DNA from: a bacterium
Lineage (GTDB): Bacteria > Bacteroidota > Bacteroidia > B-17B0 > Aurantibacillaceae
Assembly: GCA_029945625.1 (NCBI GenBank)
Contig: JAQSCW010000049.1
Location: 1 to 60,560 of the forward strand
Direction: 5' to 3'
DNA: 60,560 bases
This document shows, one piece after another, positions 17,448 to 26,706 of this stretch (its first letter is position 1; each line of letters starts with the position of its first letter). The notes under the pieces are model-generated. The model was not told where the DNA came from. It searched no databases and saw only the letters and a list, made by a program, of their open reading frames with translations. A program made the translations under genes and the position numbers.

Positions 17448-18047
17448 ATGTTAAAGTCATATTTTGATAAGAAAGCTGTTGAGGCAGGATGCGACGAAGC
17501 CGGAAGAGGCTGTCTGGCCGGGCCCGTGTATGCCTCGGCAGTGATCTTACCAAAAACATACCGCAATAAATGGCTCAACGATAGTAAAAAATTAAGTGAT
17601 GCCAATCGGTATGAGCTGCGTCCTGAAATCGAATCAACGGCCCTCTCGTGGGCTGTGGGAGTTGTAACGCATACCGAAATAGATGAGATCAATATTTTAA
17701 ATGCCTCTTTTTTGGCCATGCACCGGGCAATTGATCAATTGATGGTGAGACCCAATTTACTGTTGATTGACGGGAACCGATTCAACGCCTATCCTGAAAT
17801 TAAGCATACCTGTATTATAAAGGGCGACGGCAAATACTTGAGCATTGCCGCGGCCAGTATTTTAGCCAAAACATACCGCGACGATTTTATGAAGGCGGCC
17901 GCAGAAAAACACCCACAGTATGGCTGGGAACATAATATGGGATACCCTACAAAGAGCCACCGACAAGCCATCAGGGACTTTGGAGTGACAGTACATCACC
18001 GTTTAACGTTTCAATTATTACCGGCTCAACTGGAATTGGATCTTTAG
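17448..18047 (+). CDS. rnhB: Ribonuclease HII
   Basis: The 199-residue protein carries the RNase HII active site: [14 protein letters not shown] gives Asp16 and Glu17, LLIDGNRF gives the third Asp, and the block [21 protein letters not shown] holds the last acidic residue. It removes RNA from RNA/DNA hybrids, including single ribonucleotides in DNA. An in-frame ATG at 17421 would add nine residues, but it lies inside the palindrome before the gene, and family members usually start close to 'MLKSY'. The ATG at 17448 is therefore preferred. Confidence 0.95.
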   Translation: MLKSYFDKKAVEAGCDEAGRGCLAGPVYASAVILPKTYRNKWLNDSKKLSDANRYELRPEIESTALSWAVGVVTHTEIDEINILNASFLAMHRAIDQLMVRPNLLLIDGNRFNAYPEIKHTCIIKGDGKYLSIAAASILAKTYRDDFMKAAAEKHPQYGWEHNMGYPTKSHRQAIRDFGVTVHHRLTFQLLPAQLELDL

Positions 18048-18234
18048 TAATGTGTTCAAATCATCTTTTGGTTGCGCTTAGTCAACACTTAGAACATCGC
18101 GCCCAATTAAGCCTTCTTCCATCATTCGGTCCTCCCACTAAACCATACTTCCAAGTTCCGCCACCAACAATTCTTTCTTAATAATTCACGTAAAATAGCA
18201 GTGCTGAAGAGGCATAATTTTTTACTTTTATACA

Positions 18235-20838
18235 GTGTCCGGATTTAGAAAAGTAATTTTTTGGTTATTTGTAGTACTTGCCATAAGTTTGGGTTTCTAC
18301 GGCTATTTTCAATTAAAAAATAATAAAAAGCCAAAGGTAGAGGCCATCAGCATGCTTCCCGACAGCTGTCTTGTGTACGTTAACACGCATGATTTTTTTG
18401 AACTCAATAAAAAGATCAATTCCCAAAGTTTAATCATTGACAAACTTCAGTTGTTTGATGAAGTTAATCAATTTTGTATCCGGCTCGCTCACTTCGACTC
18501 TCTGTTGACTTCCAACCTTGAACTCAAAGAAGAATTGGAGGGGACCCAAATTCACTTTGCATTATATAGAGAATCGCAGTGGCTACTGTCGTTAAATATA
18601 AAAGAGTTAGGCAAACAAGAAGCAATAGAGAAGAAACTGGAAAAGATTCTTGGCTCTCCCCTTCAGGAAAAAGCTACTCATACCTTCAAACTCGATGGAA
18701 CGCAAACCGCCCAATTCGTTTTAGAGGCGGGAGTGCTCCTGATTTCCAACAGCAAGTTACTCCTCAAATCTGCACTCAATTCAACACGTCCAAAATTTGA
18801 AAATAGCAAGTCGTATCAGGAGTTTAGATCTAATTTAACGGAGTCGAATTTTTTAGGCATCTATGTCAATCAAACTCTCTATCTAAAAAATACGGGTGGA
18901 AATAATATAGACCTGTCTGCCGTAACTTTGAAAGGGTTTTTAGCGGGTACTATTGATCTGGAGCCTTCTGAAATAAGAAGTAATGGGTATTTGGTTCCCG
19001 ATAGCAGCACTCTTTTTTCACAATTTCTTGTTCAAGATCCGCAGAAGACCGATGAAGTGTTTGATGCTCTTCCTTTGAATACCATTTCTTTTCAAGCGTA
19101 CGGTTTTAGCTCCTATCTGCGATTTGTAAAAAACAGTCCGCAAGGCGGCGAATCTGAAAACACAAATTATTGGTCGAACGTTAACAAATTGGCCCTATAC
19201 AACGTAAAAAATGAATTCGATGAAAACCTCGCCAATCATTTACTTGTATTCAAAACTCCCGCCTCAACACAATTTGTTTGTTCTCAGATCAAAGATCCCA
19301 TTCGGGCCGCTAACTATTTAAAATTTATGAGCGACACGCTCTTTTCAATAGATTCTCTCATTATATACCGCCTTCAAACGAAAGATCATGAAAACGATTT
19401 AGAACTGTTCCGCCCTCTAATCGCGCGCCCTACAAAGTACGGTACGCTGTGGGGTGACTATATCTACTTCGCGGATGAGGAACAAGATTTACGCACCCTA
19501 GTAGCTAATCTCAAAAGAAAATACAGAATGCGTGAAAACGAGAATTTTATCCAGTATAAGAACCAATACCTTGCCGAAGAATATAATTACCTCGCTTATT
19601 CTTCCCCCGCTAAGGATAAAGAAGGTACAGGGGTCTTCTTTAAATTCAAAAATACCACAGAGACAGATCCATTTGAGAATTTTAAACACTTTTCCTACTC
19701 GCTCACGCAAGACCGAAAACGGTTTAAATACAGATTTCACGTGTTGCATCAAACAGAAAACAAACAAAAGAACACGCTATGGACACTCGATTTGGATACA
19801 ACAGCAACAAGGCCACCGAATGCGTTTGTAAATCACCTCACCAAAGAAAATGAGATGGTCATTCAGGATCTCAAAAATAATTTGTATTTGATTAACGCGA
19901 AAGGAAACAAGCTGTGGATGAAACATCTTAACGAGTCCATTATTTCGGAAATACATCTGGTGGACATTTTTAAGAACAATAAATTTCAAATGCTATTTAA
20001 TACACGCAATTACCTTTATTTGATTGACCGAAACGGCAATACTGTGGAAGGGTATCCCGTAAAACTACCTTCCCCTGCCAGCTCGGCCTTGAGTGTATTC
20101 GATTATGAGCACACGAAGGATTACCGTGTTTTCATTTCCTGCAAAAATAAAATGATTTACAATTACTCTATCTACGGAACCAAACAAACAGGGTTTGTAC
20201 CATTTAAAACAGAAGCGGAAGTACTTTTGCCTATTCAATACCTCACTGTATCAGAAAGCCAGTATCTGGTAGCGATCGACAAAGAAGGAAAAATTTATAC
20301 GTTCAGCCGTAAAGGTATAGGTAGGATAGGCCTTCGCAATAGAACCGTTGCTAATTGTACTTCCTTTTACATCGACGCCTCTAATTCCATCAATAGCACT
20401 TACCTGATTTACTTTGATGAAAAAGAGGGTCTGATCAATAAAATTTCCTTCGACGACCGCAAGGAGATCGTAAAAATAGGTGTCAATCTTGATAGTGCCG
20501 GCGTTTCGTTTAATTTGGTAGATGATAACCGAAGTATGGACATAATCATTACCAACGGCACTTCGGTAAAAGCGTACGACTTCTCGGGAAGTTTGTTACT
20601 AGAAAATTCCAGCAATGCGCTTCTTAGTCAGTCGGCCTTGTATAAAGACGAAAGTCGTTCGAAGTTGATCTCATACAGTGCGGAAAACGCCACACTCGAA
20701 ATTTTTGACCTGTTCGATCAAACTCATAAACAAATGGGGGCAAGTGCGATGCCACTGGTAAGTGACTTGTTTAAAGACAATAAAAAATATCTGATTTTTA
20801 CTAATGGCAAACGCCTCACCTGCGTATTGATGAATTAA
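18235..20838 (+). CDS. Membrane-anchored DUF3352-like protein with C-terminal propeller-like domain
   Basis: This 867-residue protein starts at GTG. It has one N-terminal membrane helix (VIFWLFVVLAISLGFYGYF), so most of it lies in the periplasm. Residues about 35-480 resemble DUF3352-type regions (ISMLPDSCLVYVNTHDF, later FLGIYVN and LVFKTP). The last 350 residues repeat strands such as NNLYLINAKGNKLWMKHL, NYLYLIDRNGNTVEGYPV and GKIYTFSRKG, typical of a PQQ/WD-like beta-propeller. No catalytic motif is visible. Its stop codon interlocks with that of the convergent purM gene (TTAA). Function unknown; a scaffold or envelope-assembly role is only a guess. Confidence 0.7.
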   Translation: MSGFRKVIFWLFVVLAISLGFYGYFQLKNNKKPKVEAISMLPDSCLVYVNTHDFFELNKKINSQSLIIDKLQLFDEVNQFCIRLAHFDSLLTSNLELKEELEGTQIHFALYRESQWLLSLNIKELGKQEAIEKKLEKILGSPLQEKATHTFKLDGTQTAQFVLEAGVLLISNSKLLLKSALNSTRPKFENSKSYQEFRSNLTESNFLGIYVNQTLYLKNTGGNNIDLSAVTLKGFLAGTIDLEPSEIRSNGYLVPDSSTLFSQFLVQDPQKTDEVFDALPLNTISFQAYGFSSYLRFVKNSPQGGESENTNYWSNVNKLALYNVKNEFDENLANHLLVFKTPASTQFVCSQIKDPIRAANYLKFMSDTLFSIDSLIIYRLQTKDHENDLELFRPLIARPTKYGTLWGDYIYFADEEQDLRTLVANLKRKYRMRENENFIQYKNQYLAEEYNYLAYSSPAKDKEGTGVFFKFKNTTETDPFENFKHFSYSLTQDRKRFKYRFHVLHQTENKQKNTLWTLDLDTTATRPPNAFVNHLTKENEMVIQDLKNNLYLINAKGNKLWMKHLNESIISEIHLVDIFKNNKFQMLFNTRNYLYLIDRNGNTVEGYPVKLPSPASSALSVFDYEHTKDYRVFISCKNKMIYNYSIYGTKQTGFVPFKTEAEVLLPIQYLTVSESQYLVAIDKEGKIYTFSRKGIGRIGLRNRTVANCTSFYIDASNSINSTYLIYFDEKEGLINKISFDDRKEIVKIGVNLDSAGVSFNLVDDNRSMDIIITNGTSVKAYDFSGSLLLENSSNALLSQSALYKDESRSKLISYSAENATLEIFDLFDQTHKQMGASAMPLVSDLFKDNKKYLIFTNGKRLTCVLMN

Positions 20839-22043
20839 GCCGAGTAATCAAACTCACCGAAAGGCGAATGGATGCTCACTTTTTTCCCTTTACCTTTTTC
20901 TACCCGTCCAATGATTTTGGCATCCACGTTGAATGACTTGCTTATGGCGATCACTTCAGCTGCGTACTGTTCATCTAGGTATACTTCCATTCGGTGACCC
21001 ATGTTAAACACTTTGTACATTTCCTTGTACTCGGTATGACTTTGTTCATGAATTGTTTTAAAAAGCGGCGGCACCTCAAACAAGTCATCCTTTATTACAT
21101 GAAGATTGTCGCTCAAAAAATGCAGCACCTTGGTTTGCGCACCACCACTACAATGCACGATACCCTGAATGTTTTTTCCGAGAGCCGAAATGAGTTTCTT
21201 AATGATTGGGGCGTAAGTTCTTGTTGGCGACAGTACTAATTTTCCGGCTTCAATCTGTTCGGTGATTGGTTTTGAATTGGCGTTAGAATAAGTTACAGAA
21301 ATTTTATCCCTTAGGTTCAATCCCCCTGTATACACTACGCTCTCGGGCAATAAGGCATCATAACTTTCGGGAAATTTTTTGGAAAGAGATTTGTTAAAAA
21401 CATCGTGACGGGCACTGGTAAGACCATTGCTGCCCATTCCCCCATTGTATTCGGTTTCATAAGAGGCCTTGCCCGAACTGCTCAGTCCAACAATCACATT
21501 TCCCGCTCTGATGGCATCATTAGAAATAACATCCGAACGTTTCATGCGACACATCACGGTGCTATCTACAATGAGCGTACGCACAATATCGCCTACATCG
21601 GCCGTTTCACCCCCTGTGGAATAAATGGAAATACCGTTCTCGCGCAAATTTTGCAATACCTCTTCCGTGCCATTGATGAGCGCAGAAATAACCTCGCCGG
21701 GTATCAGATTTTTATTTCTTCCAATGGTGGAAGAAAGCAAAATATTATCAGTGGCACCCACACATATAAGGTCGTCCACATTCATAATCACCGCATCCTG
21801 AGCGATGCCGCGCCATACAGAAAGATCGCCGGTTTCTTTCCAGTACATATAGGCCAACGATGACTTGGTGCCTGCTCCGTCGGCATGCATCACCAAACAA
21901 TGATCTTCGCTACCGCTCAGTAGATCGGGAACGATCTTACAAAATGCTTTGGGGAACAAACCCTTGTCAAGTTTAGAAATAGCGGCATGCACATCTTCTT
22001 TGCCTGCCGAAACGCCTCGTAATTGGTATTTATTGTCACTCAT
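20835..22043 (-). CDS. purM: Phosphoribosylformylglycinamidine cyclo-ligase (AIR synthetase)
   Basis: The 402-residue protein is of the PurM/PurL superfamily. It has HADGAGTKSSLAY near residue 53, DAVIMNVDDLICVGATD near 83-99, STGGETADVGD, and GLSSSGKASYETEYNGGMGSNGLT, the long glycine-rich loop with family features. It converts FGAM to AIR with ATP in de novo purine synthesis. It is longer than the 345-residue E. coli enzyme, as is usual in Bacteroidota. It is divergent from mqnA with only 35 bases between the starts. Confidence 0.93.
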   Translation of the reverse strand: MSDNKYQLRGVSAGKEDVHAAISKLDKGLFPKAFCKIVPDLLSGSEDHCLVMHADGAGTKSSLAYMYWKETGDLSVWRGIAQDAVIMNVDDLICVGATDNILLSSTIGRNKNLIPGEVISALINGTEEVLQNLRENGISIYSTGGETADVGDIVRTLIVDSTVMCRMKRSDVISNDAIRAGNVIVGLSSSGKASYETEYNGGMGSNGLTSARHDVFNKSLSKKFPESYDALLPESVVYTGGLNLRDKISVTYSNANSKPITEQIEAGKLVLSPTRTYAPIIKKLISALGKNIQGIVHCSGGAQTKVLHFLSDNLHVIKDDLFEVPPLFKTIHEQSHTEYKEMYKVFNMGHRMEVYLDEQYAAEVIAISKSFNVDAKIIGRVEKGKGKKVSIHSPFGEFDYSA

Positions 22044-22078
22044 GCCGGGCTCAAAGATAAATAATTGTTTTAGTTATT

Positions 22079-22855
22079 ATGTTTATTTTTGCTGTCCTGA
22101 AACCGGAGAAGATTAAAATATCCATTGTTAATTACACCAATACCCTGCCCTTTAAGTGGGCCATTAAAAACAGTCCCTTCCTTGAAAAAATCGATCTTCA
22201 GGAGGATATCCCAAGTATTTGTGCTCAAAAATTAAAGTACAAACAAGTAGATCTTGCCCTGGTACCGGTGGCACTGATTCCTGAACTGGATTCCTATTTT
22301 ATTGAAACCGATTACTGTATAGGGGCCAATGGCAAAGTGGACAGCGTAAAGCTCTATAGCCGGGTGCCCCTCGAGAAAATAACGAATGTGACGCTGGATT
22401 ACCAATCTAAAACATCGATTACGCTAGTGAAGGTGCTGTTCAAATTTTTTTGGAAATACGAAGTGAATTTTGCAGATGCCAAACCCGGTTTTGAATCAGA
22501 AATAAGGGGAGACAATGCTGCAGTGATAATTGGCGACCGCACATTTGGACTCAACGGCACATTTCCCTATGAGTACGATTTGGCAGAGGAATGGAAGAAA
22601 TTTACCGGTTTGCCTTTTATTTTTGCAGCATGGGTGAGTACCGAAAAACTTCCGCAAAATTTTATACTTGAATTTAATGCCTTGCTCCAAAAAGGGGTGA
22701 ATGAAATTGGTGCCGCTGTGGAAGAAAGCTTTGATCAGGATTTTCCATCAAAAGCTGAGATAACCAACTACCTCATCAAGCGGATAGACTATCGCCTGAA
22801 TGAAGAAAAACGAAAGGCTTTGGATTTATTTTTTAGTTATATAAAGCTTCTTTAA
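22079..22855 (+). CDS. mqnA: Chorismate dehydratase of the futalosine menaquinone pathway
   Basis: The 258-residue protein shows the MqnA pattern: an N-terminal KIKISIVNYTNTLPFKWAI, a DLALVPVALIP segment, a SVKLYSRVPLEKI strand, a VIIGDRTFG strand and LPFIFAAWVS. MqnA dehydrates chorismate to 3-enolpyruvylbenzoate, the first step of futalosine-dependent menaquinone synthesis. This indicates that the host uses the futalosine route rather than MenFDHCEB. The fold is that of a periplasmic-binding protein but without a signal peptide. The other mqn genes are not in this window. Confidence 0.92.
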   Translation: MFIFAVLKPEKIKISIVNYTNTLPFKWAIKNSPFLEKIDLQEDIPSICAQKLKYKQVDLALVPVALIPELDSYFIETDYCIGANGKVDSVKLYSRVPLEKITNVTLDYQSKTSITLVKVLFKFFWKYEVNFADAKPGFESEIRGDNAAVIIGDRTFGLNGTFPYEYDLAEEWKKFTGLPFIFAAWVSTEKLPQNFILEFNALLQKGVNEIGAAVEESFDQDFPSKAEITNYLIKRIDYRLNEEKRKALDLFFSYIKLL

Positions 22856-23020
22856 AAATCACAGAAAATTTTCTCAGCGTTGCGGCCATTGCATTGCATT
22901 TGCTGTGCCGATGGTGCAACGTTAAGGCAAAATTAGTAAGTCAACTTTACAGAAGATGTCTACCTCACATTCATAATGTTTTGATCACAAAGGAGTAATG
23001 TTCTTGAATTCATGTGTACG

Positions 23021-23028
23021 TAGTTTTG
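23021..23028 (+). promoter_or_regulatory. -7 box (TAGTTTTG) of the PhoX-like T9SS gene
   Basis: TAGTTTTG matches the Bacteroidota -7 consensus TAnnTTTG, 20 bases before the ATG at 23049. A TTG lies upstream, but with short spacing, so only the -7 element is called. Confidence 0.55.
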
Positions 23029-23048
23029 TATCTTAAAATCTAATAACT

Positions 23049-25508
23049 ATGAAAAAACACGTTACAACATTATTACTAAGTCTTGGACTGGTGCATTTAA
23101 CACTAGCGCAAAATTTGCAAACAGGCCCAAGCACAACAGCCACCCCCTATATGTGGCCTGCAGTTCCCGGGGCTACGGTTAAATCTGTTCTAACTGCAGG
23201 CGATGTGGTAGGTTCCTATACCTTTTCGGGATTGGGCGACGGCATGGGAGCATATGATAATGGGGGATCAACATTTACCTTGTTAATGAACCATGAATTG
23301 GGTAATACTTCAGGAAGTATTAGAAACCATGGGCAGGCAGGCTCCTTCATTTCAAAATTGGTGATTAATAAAACTACGCTTCAGGTGCAAAGCGCCGGAG
23401 ACCTTATTCAAAATGTGAACATTTGGACCGGTACTACTTATACTACCTACAATGCCGTAAATACCTCCACTCTTATTAATTTTAACCGTTTTTGTGCCGC
23501 CGATCTTGCTGAAGTTTCAGCATTCTACAATTCGAAAACTGGTAGGGGGACACAGGATCGCATTTTTATGAATGGTGAGGAGGCAGGTTCTGAAGGGCGT
23601 GCGTTTGCGCATATTGCTACAGGTATAGAGGCCGGCACATCCTATCAACTGCCCTATTTAGGAAGATTTTCCTGGGAAAATGCGGTAGCGAGTCCCAACT
23701 CGAGCGACAAAACAATTGTGATGGGAATGGACGACGCCACACCAGGGCAAGTATACGTATATGTTGGTAATAAAACGTACAGCGGAACTACCATTGAAAA
23801 GGCAGGGTTGCATGGCGGTAATTTGTATGGAATAGCTATAATGGGATTTGCCAATGAGCAAAGCACTGGTTTTCCTGCACCAAACACTCCATTTTACATG
23901 GTAAGCTTAGGCGCCGGGGTACAAAATCAAACAGGAGCTACTTTAAATACCAACAGTAATAATGCCGGTGTCACCAATTTTCTTCGTCCCGAAGATGGAG
24001 CATGGGATCCCAACCGTCCAAGCGATTTCTATTTTAATACTACCAACGCTTTCACAAGTCCAAGTCGCCTGTGGAGATTACGTTTTTTCGATATCAATAA
24101 CCCTGAATTAGGTGGTACCATCACTGCGGTGTTAGATGGTACAGAAGGTCAAAAAATGTTAGACAACATTACATTTGATAATCATGGACATATTCTTTTA
24201 CAAGAAGATCCAGGAGGAAATAACTACCGAGCCAAGATTTATCAATACAAAATCTCAACCGATGTGCTCACTACACTAATGGATCAGGACTCTACACGTT
24301 TCCAAACAGGAGGAACAAATTTTTTGACCATTGACGAAGAAACTTCAGGAATCATCGATGCACAAGGCATATTGGGGGCCGGCTGGTTCTTGTTCTTCCA
24401 TCAGTCGCATTATTCCTTACCAAACCCAGTAGCCGAAGGTGGGCAGCTTATTGCCTATTATAACCCGGCAACTGCTGCGGCAAATCCCGAAATAAATTTA
24501 CAGGGAAATAACTTAAGTATCCCCGATGGTAATACAGTTACGTCCACAGCAGATAATACCTTCTTTGGAACGAGCAATGTTGGCACAAGTGTTAGTAAAA
24601 CTTTTGTGATTCAAAATACGAATACCGGAAGTCTTATAGTGTCCTCTCTCTCAATTTCAGGAATTAATGCAGGAGATTTTGTGGTTTCAGGACCCGGCAC
24701 TCCCTTCACTCTTGGTCCCAACGCATCACAAAGCATTACGGTGATTTTTACTTCACCGCTCCTTGGGTTGCGATTGGCAAAACTCAATGTGCTGAACAGT
24801 GATTTTGACGAAAAGAATTACGATATTGCTTTGAGCGGAACAGGCGCCTTGCCTGAAATTAATATTCAGGGTAATGGAAATTCTATTCTTTCGGGAAGTA
24901 CAATCAGTAACGTAAATGACAATACCGATTTTGGAGCCATTCAGTTTGGCTCATCGATTAGCAAGACCTTTGTGATACAAAATACCAGCACCGGAACTTT
25001 GATTATTAACGGAATAAACGTGACGGGTCAAAATTCAAATGAGTTCAATCTTATTAACCCGCCGGCTTTTCCAATGCTTATTAGTGCCAATTCTGCGCAG
25101 AGCATTACTGTGAATTTTACGCCATTGATGACTAACACACGCACAGCCAAAATGTGGATTATGAATAACGACAGCGATGAACCAAGTTACTCATTTGATA
25201 TTCAGGGAAGTTCGTTTGTGGATGTGGGTATTGCCACTCAACAAAAGGCGCCGTCTACTTTATCAATTTTCCCAAATCCGGGACAAGATGAGGTTAATCT
25301 CTCGATACAACTAAGTGAGGATGCTGACATTTTGCTGAACATGTATGATGTAAGCGGAGCTCTTGTGTATTCACTCGAAGACCAAATGCTGTCAAAAGGG
25401 ACGCAAGAGATTAAAGTCAACACCTCTTCACTTGCGAACGGCATGTATTTAGTTTCGGTTACAAACGGAACCAACGTTCAAAGCATAAAATTAATGATCC
25501 AACATTAA
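23049..25508 (+). CDS. Secreted DUF839/PhoX-like protein with two choice-of-anchor D domains and a T9SS type A tail
   Basis: The 819-residue protein has a signal peptide ending LTLAQ near residue 20. Its N-terminal domain (about 30-475) follows the PhoX/DUF839 propeller pattern: FTLLMNHELG, RNHGQAGSFISKLVIN, FCAADLAEVSAFYN, MNGEEAGSEGRAFAH and GGQLIAYYNP. Two tandem choice-of-anchor D domains follow (PEINLQGNNLSIPDG and PEINIQGNGNSILSG starts, each with KTFVIQNTxTGxLI). The end is a type A sorting domain (IFPNPGQDEVNLSI, MYDVSGALVYSLE). PhoX relatives are calcium-dependent phosphatases; activity here is plausible but unproven. A terminator follows the gene. Confidence 0.88.
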   Translation: MKKHVTTLLLSLGLVHLTLAQNLQTGPSTTATPYMWPAVPGATVKSVLTAGDVVGSYTFSGLGDGMGAYDNGGSTFTLLMNHELGNTSGSIRNHGQAGSFISKLVINKTTLQVQSAGDLIQNVNIWTGTTYTTYNAVNTSTLINFNRFCAADLAEVSAFYNSKTGRGTQDRIFMNGEEAGSEGRAFAHIATGIEAGTSYQLPYLGRFSWENAVASPNSSDKTIVMGMDDATPGQVYVYVGNKTYSGTTIEKAGLHGGNLYGIAIMGFANEQSTGFPAPNTPFYMVSLGAGVQNQTGATLNTNSNNAGVTNFLRPEDGAWDPNRPSDFYFNTTNAFTSPSRLWRLRFFDINNPELGGTITAVLDGTEGQKMLDNITFDNHGHILLQEDPGGNNYRAKIYQYKISTDVLTTLMDQDSTRFQTGGTNFLTIDEETSGIIDAQGILGAGWFLFFHQSHYSLPNPVAEGGQLIAYYNPATAAANPEINLQGNNLSIPDGNTVTSTADNTFFGTSNVGTSVSKTFVIQNTNTGSLIVSSLSISGINAGDFVVSGPGTPFTLGPNASQSITVIFTSPLLGLRLAKLNVLNSDFDEKNYDIALSGTGALPEINIQGNGNSILSGSTISNVNDNTDFGAIQFGSSISKTFVIQNTSTGTLIINGINVTGQNSNEFNLINPPAFPMLISANSAQSITVNFTPLMTNTRTAKMWIMNNDSDEPSYSFDIQGSSFVDVGIATQQKAPSTLSIFPNPGQDEVNLSIQLSEDADILLNMYDVSGALVYSLEDQMLSKGTQEIKVNTSSLANGMYLVSVTNGTNVQSIKLMIQH

Positions 25509-25527
25509 GATAAAGTGCCACCATATA

Positions 25528-25562
25528 AGAACCAGACGTGAAAACGTTTGGTTCTTTTTTTT
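25528..25562 (+). terminator. Rho-independent terminator after the PhoX-like gene
   Basis: AGAACCAGACGT (25528-25539) pairs with ACGTTTGGTTCT (25544-25555), with one G-T-type position, across a GAAA-type loop, and a run of eight T follows. It starts 20 bases after the stop. Confidence 0.93.
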
Positions 25563-25613
25563 GAGATTATTTTCCGCTGATTTTGTTGCAGGAAATGTGA
25601 CTGAACCCTAAAC

Positions 25614-25768
25614 ATGCTTTGAAAAAGCATCTGCCTGCGATGTAAGTGTTTGTAAGGGTTTAATTGCTATTAAAAGATTCGAAACCCTAACAAACACTAA
25701 ATCGGGATTAACCGCACTAAGACAGTTAATCGCCTTAAAGAAGGCTCCTACTGTCTAATTGCGGTTAA
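25614..25768. other. Cluster of nested inverted repeats (possible structured RNA or palindromic element)
   Basis: Three foldbacks lie in a row. ATGCTTT/AAAGCAT pairs at 25614-25620 and 25624-25630. AGTGTTTGTAAGGGTTT (25645-25661) pairs with AAACCCTAACAAACACT (25682-25698) with one mismatch. TTAACCGCACTAAGACAGT (25708-25726) pairs with ACTGTCTAATTGCGGTTAA (25750-25768) with two mismatches and encloses a smaller GCCTT/AAGGC stem. The stretch lies between two convergent genes and already has a terminator upstream, so termination alone does not explain it. No coding potential is seen. Confidence 0.7.
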
Positions 25769-25823
25769 AAAAGCGCAGCTTTTCAAGATTCACTTAAAAA
25801 CGGAATTTAAAAAAAATGTTTTC

Positions 25824-26705
25824 TTATTTGCTTTTCCCCACAATCACATGAAGGGATTGTTTCTCGTTCACGAATGCGAGTTCTTGTCCTTGTAAAGAAG
25901 GTTCACCATCAAAATGAATGCTATCTTCTTTGGTTCTTTTTATGGTGAGATGATTGGTTACAAATGTTTCAATCGCCCTGCTGGTATGTGCTTTTCGGCG
26001 AAGAATCTTTACAAACATGGCAGGCAATTGAAACACATTAAATGGTTTCAAAATCACCACATGAAATAAGCCATCATCCAACAGGGCCTGTGGTGCAATG
26101 TAAAAATCGTTGCCATATTGGCCCGCATTCGCTACAGTTATAAGAAATGCTTTCCGTACCAACGTTTGTCCCTCAAAAGCCAAGGTATATTCTTCAGCGC
26201 GGTACAAAAATAACTGCTGAAGTATAATCTTAACATAACTTTTCAAGCCACGCGATTTTGAGGAGGCAAACAGATAACTGATATGCGCATCAAAACCTAC
26301 TCCTGAGGTGCAAAAAAAGTTCTTGCCATTTATCGTACCGCTGTCAATAACCACCGATCTACCCTCCACTAATTGTTTGATGGTAGTTTCAATTTTCATG
26401 GATAGACCTAAAGATCGTGCCAAACCGTTACCCGAACCAATGGGAATTATTCCTAATCGAATAGACGTGTTAAGGATGGATTTGGCAACCTCGTTTACAG
26501 TTCCATCGCCCCCTACGGCAACCGCATCGGTAAAACTTCCTGATTTTAATAGGTCTGTAATTTCATCGAACTTGTCTTTGTTTTCCCAAATCACTATTTG
26601 AAAATTAATGCTCTTTGGAAACTCCCTCTTGATGGTTGCGACAATACGTTCTGAAATTCGTTTGCCCGCATTAGGATTAACAATAAACAATACATTGCGG
26701 GGCAT
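25824..26705 (-). CDS. Diacylglycerol/lipid kinase (DagK/YegS family)
   Basis: The product of about 293 residues starts MPRNVLFIVNPNAGKR and has the lipid-kinase signature GGDGTVNEVA followed by GIIPIGSGNGLARSLG, with nucleotide-binding Gly-rich loops. The C-terminal sandwich domain includes DGLFHVVIL and DGEPSL. The family phosphorylates diacylglycerol or related lipids with ATP. The frame is open to 26747, but the ATG at 26705, one base after the glycosyltransferase stop, gives normal length and removes a 41-base overlap. It is the third gene of a likely glycolipid operon. Confidence 0.9.
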   Translation of the reverse strand: MPRNVLFIVNPNAGKRISERIVATIKREFPKSINFQIVIWENKDKFDEITDLLKSGSFTDAVAVGGDGTVNEVAKSILNTSIRLGIIPIGSGNGLARSLGLSMKIETTIKQLVEGRSVVIDSGTINGKNFFCTSGVGFDAHISYLFASSKSRGLKSYVKIILQQLFLYRAEEYTLAFEGQTLVRKAFLITVANAGQYGNDFYIAPQALLDDGLFHVVILKPFNVFQLPAMFVKILRRKAHTSRAIETFVTNHLTIKRTKEDSIHFDGEPSLQGQELAFVNEKQSLHVIVGKSK

Positions 26706-26706
26706 A

